Shown piece by piece: positions 1 to 5,169 of a stretch of 7,464 nucleotides of DNA. The position numbers and the translations under genes are program-made. This DNA comes from an uncultured Lachnospiraceae bacterium (lineage in GTDB: Bacteria > Bacillota > Clostridia > Lachnospirales > Lachnospiraceae). The stretch is from the NCBI GenBank assembly GCA_910586095.1, contig CAJUHQ010000153.1, positions 1 to 7,464 of the forward strand. Reading direction: 5' to 3'. Position 1 is the first letter of the stretch. The number at the start of each line of letters is the position of its first letter. The notes beneath the pieces were generated by a model. The model had not been told where the DNA came from and made no database searches. It saw nothing but the letters and a program-made list of their open reading frames with translations.

Positions 1-54
1 CTAAACGCCCACTTTCATTTATGGTGGTGCAGTTATGGCTGCATGGGCGTTTAG
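1..54. repeat. Inverted repeat at window edge, 11-bp stem
   Basis: CTAAACGCCCA at 1-11 pairs perfectly with TGGGCGTTTAG at 44-54. The intervening sequence holds a nested 5-bp stem, TGCAG (28-32) with CTGCA (39-43). There is no U-tract in either direction, so a simple intrinsic terminator is not supported. GGCTGCATGG at 37-46 differs by one base from GGCCGCATGG, which recurs in the array at 133-358 and at 5101-5110. ACTTTCAT at 11-18 also occurs in the array units. I infer a diverged member of the same repeat family. The element may continue beyond the window edge. Confidence 0.6.
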
Positions 55-132
55 TTACTATTCAGCCATACCCATTCATAAGTTGTCGGATTGTATAGTA
101 AACTCACATCATACTCAATCTGCCATTTGACG

Positions 133-358
133 GGCCGCATGGCCATCCATACTATGAAAGTTGTTCTTTACTTTCATATAAATTTGCATCATACAATTTC
201 TGAAATGCCATATATCATTTCAGGCCGCATGGCCATCCATACTATGAAAGTTGTTTTTTACTTTCATATAAATTTGCATCATACAATTTCTGAATACCAT
301 ATATCATTTCAGGCCGCATGGCCATCCATACTATGAAAGTTGTTCTTTACTTTCATAG
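133..358. repeat. Tandem repeat array, 2.5 units of 90/89 bp, each with a hairpin
   Basis: Units begin with GGCCGCATGG at 133, 223 and 312. The first two are nearly identical over 90 and 89 bp; the third stops after about 47 bp. Each unit holds an inverted repeat: TATGAAAGT pairs with ACTTTCATA across an 8-nt loop (for example 153-161 with 170-178). In the last unit the stem reaches 10 bp, CTATGAAAGT (331-340) with ACTTTCATAG (349-358). A degenerate partial unit appears to precede the array at about 95-132. There are no unique spacers, so this is not a CRISPR array. The 90-to-89 change in period breaks any reading frame, which argues against coding. The array lies 21 nt past the stop of the membrane protein gene, so its first hairpin may form that transcript's 3' end. 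Confidence 0.85.
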
Positions 359-379
359 GAAACAACATTCACATCACCT

Positions 380-1411
380 CTATTGTCCTACTGAACACTT
401 TCTCCAATTTGCTATACAAAACACAACAAACCCAATAAGCATTATTAGATAAAAACTAATTCCTCTTGTGATACACATGGATGCTATCAGATATTGTTTT
501 GTAAAAATACTGCCAAAAACACTTTTATACATCGCCTCTGTAATTCCTTGTGCTCCTGGAATGGGCAGCATATCCACCGCAATATATACACATGCCTGTA
601 TCAAAACAATATCTAGCAGCGCTGTACCTGAAAGCCCCAGTCCGCGATACACAACATAAGCCAACACAAACACACAAAAACGCTGCAAAAATGTACCCAT
701 CATTATTGTTCCTATCAAGCGTTTATGTTGTTGCAAAAAACAAACTGTTGTTTGATACCCTGTCAGGAACTGTTCCACCCTGTTTCTTCTAGAATCTGTC
801 TCCTTCCAAAAGTGCAATTGTATCAATATCTTTTCTACCTTGTCAAAGCACGCTCTAATCACCCCAGGTGAAAACATGACTAACAGCAAAATAACCACCA
901 ATGCACTGTTTAAAAAGAGTCCTAAAAAATACAACCCATAATAATTTCCTAGATATTCTCGAAGTGGTTTACGCCAAAACACTACCACTCCTACTCCTAT
1001 TAGAACAAGTACTAACTTAAAAACAGCCGCTACTGTCATCAAAACAACAGAGGAAGCAGCAAGTGTATTTCCGTCCCTTTTCATAAAATAAAGCTGCATA
1101 GGCTGCCCTCCTGTTGCAGAAGGAGTGATTCCCGAAAAGAAAAAGCCAATAAATGAATAGGAAATACAGCGTAACATTGTCGTCTGCTCTCCAATCCCTC
1201 TAAGCAGATACCAAATCATACAGCCCTCTGCTGCTACAAAGGATATCGCTAGCAAAACAGCTGCGACTAAATAATGTTCTTCCATCTGTCCAATAGCACC
1301 TACCATCTGTGCAAAGTCCTGCCCCCGAAAAACACTCCAAAAAGTTAATAACATAATGACAATAAAAATACCACTATGAATAAGTAGCTTGCGAATATCT
1401 TTTTCACTCAT
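380..1411 (-). CDS. UPF0104 / LPG-synthase transmembrane-domain family membrane protein (flippase-like)
   Basis: A 343-residue polytopic inner-membrane protein with roughly seven to eight hydrophobic segments (about 10-27, 47-69, 84-96, 118-147, 157-180, 232-256, 264-284 and 308-335). Two family-typical blocks are visible: SGITPSATGGQPMQLYFM at 93-110 and LPIPGAQGITEAMY at 282-295. They match the integral membrane domain found alone in UPF0104 proteins and at the N-terminus of MprF. No C-terminal lysyl-transferase domain is present, so it is not a complete MprF. Relatives are thought to move lipids or lipid-linked intermediates across the membrane; the substrate here cannot be read from the sequence. 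The start is supported by AAGGAT about 12 nt upstream. It appears monocistronic, with no same-strand gene within 299 nt upstream. A repeat hairpin follows the TAG stop by 21 nt. Confidence 0.85.
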   Translation of the reverse strand: MSEKDIRKLLIHSGIFIVIMLLTFWSVFRGQDFAQMVGAIGQMEEHYLVAAVLLAISFVAAEGCMIWYLLRGIGEQTTMLRCISYSFIGFFFSGITPSATGGQPMQLYFMKRDGNTLAASSVVLMTVAAVFKLVLVLIGVGVVVFWRKPLREYLGNYYGLYFLGLFLNSALVVILLLVMFSPGVIRACFDKVEKILIQLHFWKETDSRRNRVEQFLTGYQTTVCFLQQHKRLIGTIMMGTFLQRFCVFVLAYVVYRGLGLSGTALLDIVLIQACVYIAVDMLPIPGAQGITEAMYKSVFGSIFTKQYLIASMCITRGISFYLIMLIGFVVFCIANWRKCSVGQ

Positions 1412-1710
1412 AAGTACAATCTATCCTTTTTATGTAACTTTTTAACTTAATTTATATTTTATATGTAACATCATCTATTATAATTGTTTCATTTTTCAAA
1501 ATTCTTCATTAATTCTTACAACTTTCTTTTTTTTCTTATAAAAATCTTTAAAAGTTCACTTTCTAACTATACATACACCTTGTTTTGGACTTTTGTCTTC
1601 CTATTTAACTTTTTGGAAAAGTGTTCTCAGTGCATAAATCTAAAAATATAATGTATATTTATAGAAAACCATATAATCTGCAACAATGTAGTGGCTCTAT
1701 AAACTGATAT
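1412..1710. other. AT-rich intergenic region, possible minus-strand -10 box only
   Basis: This 299-nt stretch between the membrane protein gene and the first Nudix gene has no convincing ORF, RNA gene or strong hairpin. A perfect TATAAT lies on the minus strand at 1482-1477, 66 nt before the membrane protein start. The hexamer 17 nt further upstream is a poor -35 box, so the promoter is only a candidate. The only inverted repeat noticed past the Nudix stop, TTTATAG with CTATAAA around 1658-1702, has a long loop and is weak. Confidence 0.3.
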
Positions 1711-2166
1711 TTATTCATATGACAAAATGTGTGTAATCTCATTTGGAATATTTTCTAATGAAGTTTTCAAAAATTTAGGCACAAGATCAATATGTTTCAG
1801 TCTTTCCATAGGTATCCAATACAAATGTTCATGATTTTGATCTGTACTGACACCACTGACTATCTTTATGTCTGCTTCTTTCATTAAATAGAAAAAAACA
1901 ATTTCCCGATGAGAAGCACTGCCAACGCTGAAAAAACGCTCCTCAATAAATACTAACCTGTCAATTTCAAAATGATAACCCGTTTCCTCATAACATTCCC
2001 TAATAACCGCACTTTCCGAAGTTTCATTTTCCTGTATTCCTCCGCCGACAGTATAAAAACAATGATGATAATCACTTTTTACAAGCAAAGCACGATCATT
2101 TTTAAAGATCAAAGCCGCTGACCGCAAGGAAAATTTCATATTCGGGTTTTCATATCCGATGTCCAT
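1711..2166 (-). CDS. Nudix hydrolase, stand-alone 151-residue type
   Basis: A single-domain Nudix pyrophosphohydrolase. The Nudix box matches the consensus GX5EX7REUXEEXGU exactly at residues 42-64: G42, E48, R56-E57, E60-E61, G63, Y64. The glutamates bind the metal that activates water against a nucleoside-diphosphate-linked bond. The N-terminus (MDIGYEN...KFSLRSAALIF) resembles a common Firmicute Nudix group whose substrates are mostly unassigned. I keep the first ATG because AAAGGAG lies 5 nt upstream; the internal Met10 has no ribosome site. The length is normal and the box intact, so it is probably active. The substrate cannot be predicted. It is separated from the zinc-ribbon Nudix gene by strong hairpins, so the two are probably transcribed separately. 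A small ORF in another frame overlaps its first codons. Confidence 0.88.
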   Translation of the reverse strand: MDIGYENPNMKFSLRSAALIFKNDRALLVKSDYHHCFYTVGGGIQENETSESAVIRECYEETGYHFEIDRLVFIEERFFSVGSASHREIVFFYLMKEADIKIVSGVSTDQNHEHLYWIPMERLKHIDLVPKFLKTSLENIPNEITHILSYE

Positions 2167-2362
2167 ATATACTCCTTTACAAATTCCCGATCTATATACT
2201 GAATCATAAATTCTTTACTGCCATTTGCAATATATTTATAAGTCATTTTCCAATAGATACACAATTCCAAAAAGGGAGATTCAAAATTATTTTGATACAT
2301 ATACTGTGCAAGTCTTTTTCATGTAGGGTTTCCACTCTTTTATCATAATCACACAACAACAT
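2136..2362 (-). pseudogene. Possible broken small gene or gene remnant (about 75 aa if one base is restored)
   Basis: Two minus-strand frames join into one protein-like sequence. The first starts at ATG 2362 (MLLCDYDKRVETLHEK...) and stops at 2243. The second is open from about 2315 and includes ATG at 2300 (MYQNNFESPFLELCIYW...DREFVKEYI), ending at 2136. Adding one A to the A5 run at 2319-2315 would fuse them into about 75 residues rich in acidic, basic and aromatic amino acids. The first frame is also open upstream to a stop inside the hairpin at 2391-2425, so this could be the 3' end of a longer truncated gene. Its TGA overlaps codon 10 of the downstream Nudix gene (ATGA). I do not recognise a family. 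A chance open frame in AT-rich DNA remains possible. Confidence 0.3.
2203..2230 (-). promoter_or_regulatory. Candidate promoter for the 1711-2166 Nudix gene
   Basis: On the minus strand TTGCAA (2230-2225) and TATGAT (2208-2203) are separated by 16 nt, resembling the sigma-A consensus TTGACA/TATAAT at 4 and 5 of 6 positions. The -10 box lies 36 nt upstream of the start codon. It falls inside the possible small ORF at 2136-2362. The match may be chance in AT-rich DNA. Confidence 0.25.
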
Positions 2363-2390
2363 AATTTTACCTATATTTATGACTGACGCA

Positions 2391-2425
2391 ATAATAGTTC
2401 AACCATAAAATGGTTGAACTATTAT
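2391..2425. repeat. Perfect 15-bp inverted repeat with 5-nt loop
   Basis: ATAATAGTTCAACCA (2391-2405) and TGGTTGAACTATTAT (2411-2425) are exact reverse complements around TAAAA. The stem is AT-rich and has no adjoining T-run, so it is not a typical intrinsic terminator. It sits between the hairpin cluster at 2462-2553 and the possible gene remnant at 2136-2362. It could be a small mobile-element end, a transcript-stability hairpin or a dyad protein-binding site. The sequence does not decide between these. Confidence 0.75.
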
Positions 2426-2461
2426 CAGTACACTTTCGCTCTCTACATACTAATCCCCCAT

Positions 2462-2476
2462 GCCGCCTTTGGCGGC
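2462..2476. repeat. GC-rich 6-bp hairpin, GCCGCC-TTT-GGCGGC
   Basis: GCCGCC (2462-2467) pairs with GGCGGC (2471-2476) across three bases. It is the third hairpin downstream of the zinc-ribbon Nudix gene. No T-run follows on either strand, so its role is unclear. With flanking bases it gives CCATGCCGCC on the plus strand (2458-2467), one base different from the CCATGCGGCC motif seen on the minus strand at the repeat array and in the etfB-etfA gap. Confidence 0.6.
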
Positions 2477-2489
2477 TCAAATAGAAATG

Positions 2490-2513
2490 AAAAACGCTGT
2501 CTTTTGCGTTTTT
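2490..2513 (-). terminator. Second terminator-like hairpin after the zinc-ribbon Nudix gene
   Basis: AAAAACGC (2490-2497) pairs with GCGTTTTT (2506-2513) across an 8-nt loop. Read on the minus strand, the stem ends in a run of five T. It lies just beyond the hairpin at 2517-2553, which suggests a tandem terminator for the Nudix gene ending at 2574. The reverse orientation also ends in T5, so it could work both ways. Confidence 0.55.
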
Positions 2514-2516
2514 CCT

Positions 2517-2553
2517 GTGTGAAAAAAGTCTGCTATGCAAACTTTTTTCACAC
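2517..2553 (-). terminator. Strong hairpin 20 nt past the zinc-ribbon Nudix stop, likely terminator
   Basis: GTGTGAAAAAAGT (2517-2529) and ACTTTTTTCACAC (2541-2553) form a perfect 13-bp stem. In minus-strand RNA the next pair is a U-G wobble, followed by TGC/GCA, giving about 17 continuous pairs closed by a three-base loop. On the plus strand that position would be a C-A mismatch, so the structure favours the minus-strand transcript. There is no long T-run after the stem itself. Termination may rely on the adjoining hairpin at 2490-2513. Confidence 0.6.
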
Positions 2554-2573
2554 TACACTTCTGTGTTGCTCTA

Positions 2574-3077
2574 CTAACTATTTCTCTGTGCTTCATCAAT
2601 TACTGTATGTACCAATTGCCATGCGATACTTCCCTCGCGAAGTTGATCGGTTGCCTCTGCAAAAGAAAACCACTGTGCCGAATCGACTTCCTTTGACAAA
2701 ACCAACTCTTTCTTTTTAACCACTGCGCGATACCCTAACATAAGCATATCTTTTTTTAGATACGGATAACTTTTTACGTACTTTATAGATTCTACGTGCA
2801 GACCAATCTCTTCTTCTATCTCACGAATCACTGTTTCTTCTGCACTTTCTCCCACTTTCATAACCCCTGCAACACATACATAACTCTCTGTAGAAACATA
2901 ATTTTGTCGTAACAGCACTATTTCATTTTGTTCATTCACCACTGCACAGATCACACAGGTAGTAAAGAAATCCCACAAAGGAATCTGACAATTGTCACAA
3001 TAGGCAATCACACCCTCGTCACCAATTTCTTTTTCGATTGCTTTCTGCCCACAATGCGGACAATATACAAACTTCAT
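2574..3077 (-). CDS. Zinc-ribbon Nudix hydrolase, NudC (NADH pyrophosphatase)-like
   Basis: A 167-residue protein with an N-terminal zinc ribbon (C6-x2-C9 and C27-x2-C30) followed by a Nudix domain. The Nudix box at 71-93 fits the consensus: G71, E77, R85-E86, E89-E90, G92, L93. This order matches NudC-type NAD(H) diphosphatases, but the protein is shorter and lacks the usual N-terminal NudC domain. The NudC specificity motif SQPWPFPxS after the box is replaced by SYPYLKKDM, still followed by LMLGY. Activity on NAD(H) is therefore uncertain. I place the start at 3077 because AGGAGG lies 7 nt upstream. An in-frame ATG at 3104 would add nine residues and include this ribosome site in its coding sequence. 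The Uma2-like gene lies 156 nt upstream on the same strand; co-transcription is possible. Confidence 0.85.
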   Translation of the reverse strand: MKFVYCPHCGQKAIEKEIGDEGVIAYCDNCQIPLWDFFTTCVICAVVNEQNEIVLLRQNYVSTESYVCVAGVMKVGESAEETVIREIEEEIGLHVESIKYVKSYPYLKKDMLMLGYRAVVKKKELVLSKEVDSAQWFSFAEATDQLREGSIAWQLVHTVIDEAQRNS

Positions 3078-3126
3078 TCCTATACCTCCTATGAATTTGG
3101 TCATAGATTGTGAGAAAAGAACATAC

Positions 3127-3178
3127 GTAAAAATCTCCTTTAGATTTTACTGTTATTCAATCATTGTATGTAAAATCT
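3127..3178 (-). promoter_or_regulatory. Mutually exclusive hairpins in the leader of the zinc-ribbon Nudix gene
   Basis: Read on the minus strand, three related segments occur in order: AGATTTTAC (3178-3170), GTAAAATCT (3150-3142) and AGATTTTTAC (3136-3127). The middle segment can pair perfectly with the first, or, with one bulged base, with the third. The two folds exclude each other. The second fold puts most of an AAAGGAG ribosome site (3141-3135) in its loop or stem. This resembles an attenuator or translational switch. However, the stems are AT-rich, and no ligand, protein or leader-peptide logic is evident. Confidence 0.35.
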
Positions 3179-3233
3179 TTATTCAACAAACATATACAGT
3201 TCAATTTTAGTATGTATACGAAATTCTCTCTTT

Positions 3234-3776
3234 TTATAACTCAAGACTAGACATACGAATAGAAAAATCTGTGTAAAGTCCTGTTGGAATATCCTCTGTA
3301 AAGCCATATTCATGCAATCTGTCATGGAAGAAATCATATACCATAACTCGAGTCTTATCTGCATCCACAATCCAATATTCACGTACACCCGCCGAGCGAT
3401 ATTTGAACAATTTTGTCGTATAGTCTGTTCTTCTGCTTTCTGTTGATACCACCTCAATAATCCAATCTGGTGCACCATTACATCCCTTTTCATCTAGCTT
3501 ATTTTCATCACAGATCACACAGATATCAGGCTCTACATATGTTTTATCGTCCGCATCAATAAACACGCCAAAAGGAGCAATATCAACCTCACCTTTTCCA
3601 TTGTTTTTCCTGATATGCTCTCTAATTGTAGCAAAAAGTTCCCCGACAATTCGTTGATGACTTCTAGTGGATGCTGCCATATAGTAAACCTTACCATCAA
3701 TCAGCTCTGCTCTTTGTCCATCTGGAAGATTATATACATCGTTTACTGTATAAGTGTTTAATTCTGTTAGTGCCAT
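3234..3776 (-). CDS. Uma2-family PD-(D/E)XK endonuclease-like protein
   Basis: A 180-residue protein of the Uma2/DUF820 family, a restriction-endonuclease-fold group. Expected active-site elements are present: E24 in the AELIDGKVY block, D84 in VEPDI, E108 in DWIIEVVS, and K122 in the TDYTTKLFKYRSAGVREYWIVD block at 117-138. Length and residue order are typical, so the fold is probably intact. Family members are often multi-copy and mostly uncharacterised; a DNA target or a cellular role cannot be assigned. No methyltransferase or other restriction-modification partner is nearby, which argues against a classical R-M system. The start is supported by AAGGAG 7 nt upstream of the ATG. No terminator is obvious before the downstream zinc-ribbon Nudix gene. 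Confidence 0.88.
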   Translation of the reverse strand: MALTELNTYTVNDVYNLPDGQRAELIDGKVYYMAASTRSHQRIVGELFATIREHIRKNNGKGEVDIAPFGVFIDADDKTYVEPDICVICDENKLDEKGCNGAPDWIIEVVSTESRRTDYTTKLFKYRSAGVREYWIVDADKTRVMVYDFFHDRLHEYGFTEDIPTGLYTDFSIRMSSLEL

Positions 3777-3861
3777 TATATCTCTCCTTATCTAATGCTT
3801 TATATTGCTTATTCATGACATAGATAATTAGATCTCACTCTGGTTCATATTCGATCTGAAT

Positions 3862-3889
3862 ATCATAAGATCTTCATTATCATTGTCAT
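3862..3889 (-). promoter_or_regulatory. Candidate sigma-A-type promoter of the Uma2-like gene
   Basis: On the minus strand ATGACA (3889-3884) and TATGAT (3867-3862) are separated by 16 nt, each matching 5 of 6 consensus bases. The -10 box lies 85 nt upstream of the start codon and downstream of the etfA terminator. Another perfect TATAAT at 3904-3899 has no good -35 partner. Confidence 0.4.
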
Positions 3890-3923
3890 ACTGTTTTGAT
3901 TATACCTTATTTTTTCACAAAAT

Positions 3924-3955
3924 AAAACCCCAAAGGACAAATCCTTTGAGGTTTT
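3924..3955 (-). terminator. Intrinsic terminator of the hbd-bcd-etfB-etfA operon
   Basis: AAAACCTCAAAGGA (3955-3942) pairs with TCCTTTGGGGTTTT (3937-3924) around a 4-nt loop, giving 14 pairs in the minus-strand RNA, one a G-U wobble. The T-rich tail TTTTATTTT follows directly. The wobble would be a C-A mismatch in plus-strand RNA, so it acts on the minus strand. It begins 38 nt past the etfA stop and marks the end of the operon. Confidence 0.88.
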
Positions 3956-3993
3956 ACAAGTTTTATATGTATTTCTACAAAATTTTCTATTGA

Positions 3994-5040
3994 TTAGTTC
4001 TTTGCTGCTACTGCTGCTTTAATCTGCTCTGTGAGTGCAGGTACAATTTTGTTCAAATCACCTACAATACCATAATCTGCCACATCAAAAATAGGCGCTG
4101 TCTCATCCTTATTGATTGCAACAATAATATCTGATTCTTCCATTCCTGCCAAATGCTGTATTGCACCAGAAATACCAATTGCAAAATATACGTTTGGACG
4201 AACAGTCTTGCCAGTCTGGCCTACCTGCAAATCCTTGCTCTTCCAGCCTGCATCCACAACTGCACGTGAACAACTTACTGTACCACCAATAGCTTGTGCT
4301 AAATCCTCCAAAATCTTAAAGTTCTCAGGACTTCCTACACCACGGCCTCCAGATACCAAAATCTTTGCATCCATAATATCTACTGTATCTGTCAGATTCT
4401 TTACAATATTTACGATCTCAACATACTTGTTATTTGGTGTGAATCCAGGATTAAACTCTTCGATAACCGCCTTAGCGCCCTCTTTCTTTTCAAGCTTCTG
4501 CATAACACCAGGACGTACAGTAGCCATCTGAGGACGAAAATCTGGACAAGCAATCGTAGCGATTGTATTGCCACCAAATGCAGGACGTGTCATAAGAAGC
4601 TGATTGTGCTTCTGCTCCTTACCAGGTATTGGATTGATTGGGAAATCACCGATCTCAAGTGATGTACAGTCAGCTGTAAGTCCTGTGTGAACTCTAGCTG
4701 AAACTCTAGGTCCCAGATCACGGCCAATTGCTGTTGCTCCTACTAATAAAATCTCTGGCTTGTACTGATTGATAACAGAAGACAATGCATGCGCATAAGG
4801 CTCTGTTCTATACTCTTTTAACTCAGGATCATCCACTACAATAACCTTGTCTGCACCATAAGCAGCAAGCTCATCTGCCAGTCCCTTTACATCGCTACCA
4901 ACCAAAACCGCTGTTACGCTCTCGCCCAACTTCTCTGCAAGTCTTTTGCCTTCGCCAATCAGTTCTAGAGCGATTCCGCTGATTTTGTTATCTACTTGCT
5001 GTGCGAAGACAAACACACCTTTATATTCTTCTAAATTCAT
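3994..5040 (-). CDS. etfA: Electron transfer flavoprotein alpha subunit
   Basis: A 348-residue EtfA, the partner of EtfB in the cytoplasmic flavoprotein that feeds electrons to butyryl-CoA dehydrogenase. Residues 1 to about 200 form the alpha-type nucleotide-binding-like domain. Residues from about 225 form the FAD domain, with SGGRGVGSPENF (230-241), SRAVVDAGW (258-266), QVGQTGKTV (272-280), YFAIGISGAIQHLAG (285-299), AINKD (308-312) and DYGIVGDL (322-329). The 285-310 block fits the EtfA signature. No N-terminal ferredoxin domain is fused, unlike some clostridial EtfA-like proteins. In clostridia, Bcd-EtfAB bifurcates electrons from NADH to crotonyl-CoA and ferredoxin; that role is inferred from context. 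GGAGG lies 6 nt before the ATG. It is the last gene of the operon. Confidence 0.96.
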   Translation of the reverse strand: MNLEEYKGVFVFAQQVDNKISGIALELIGEGKRLAEKLGESVTAVLVGSDVKGLADELAAYGADKVIVVDDPELKEYRTEPYAHALSSVINQYKPEILLVGATAIGRDLGPRVSARVHTGLTADCTSLEIGDFPINPIPGKEQKHNQLLMTRPAFGGNTIATIACPDFRPQMATVRPGVMQKLEKKEGAKAVIEEFNPGFTPNNKYVEIVNIVKNLTDTVDIMDAKILVSGGRGVGSPENFKILEDLAQAIGGTVSCSRAVVDAGWKSKDLQVGQTGKTVRPNVYFAIGISGAIQHLAGMEESDIIVAINKDETAPIFDVADYGIVGDLNKIVPALTEQIKAAVAAKN

Positions 5041-5090
5041 GATAAACCTCCATTTTGATTTGAGAATAACGATCTATCCTGCTCTGCCTG

Positions 5091-5169
5091 TCATTAGTCA
5101 GGCCGCATGGTATTCTATACGATAAAAGCACTGATTCCTTTTATCGTATAGAGGCAATTGTATCATTAG
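5091..5169. repeat. Hairpin element in the etfB-etfA gap, possible 7-bp target duplication
   Basis: CTATACGATAAAAG (5115-5128) and CTTTTATCGTATAG (5138-5151) form a perfect 14-bp stem with a 9-nt loop. TCAGGCCGCATGG lies beside it at 5098-5110; the same 13 bases occur at two units of the array (221-232 and 310-321 region). TCATTAG flanks the block at 5091-5097 and 5163-5169, like a target-site duplication, and the second copy spans the etfB stop codon. The stem has no U-tract, so partial termination or mRNA stabilisation between two subunits needed in equal amounts is possible but unproven. Confidence 0.6.

Noticed and set aside
91..336. 81-residue plus-strand open frame through the repeat array
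   Set aside because: It is the translation of the tandem repeat. The unit length changes from 90 to 89 bp, which shifts the frame, there is no convincing ribosome site, and the repeated peptide resembles no known fold.
133..358. CRISPR array
   Set aside because: Whole 90/89-bp units are nearly identical. There are no variable spacers of regular length between short repeats and no cas genes nearby.
2414..2719. 101-residue plus-strand open frame over the hairpin cluster and Nudix 3' end
   Set aside because: It runs through terminator hairpins and antisense to the zinc-ribbon Nudix gene; its cysteine- and phenylalanine-rich translation is not protein-like.
3179..3493. 104-residue minus-strand frame overlapping the Uma2-like gene
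   Set aside because: It is in another frame of a gene with clear catalytic motifs and lacks any domain of its own.
3234..3776. Classical restriction-modification system around the Uma2-like gene
   Set aside because: No methyltransferase, specificity subunit or controller gene is in the neighbourhood; the flanking genes are a Nudix hydrolase and etfA.
4112..4531. 139-residue plus-strand open frame opposite etfA
   Set aside because: Antisense shadow of etfA, with no ribosome site or recognisable domain.
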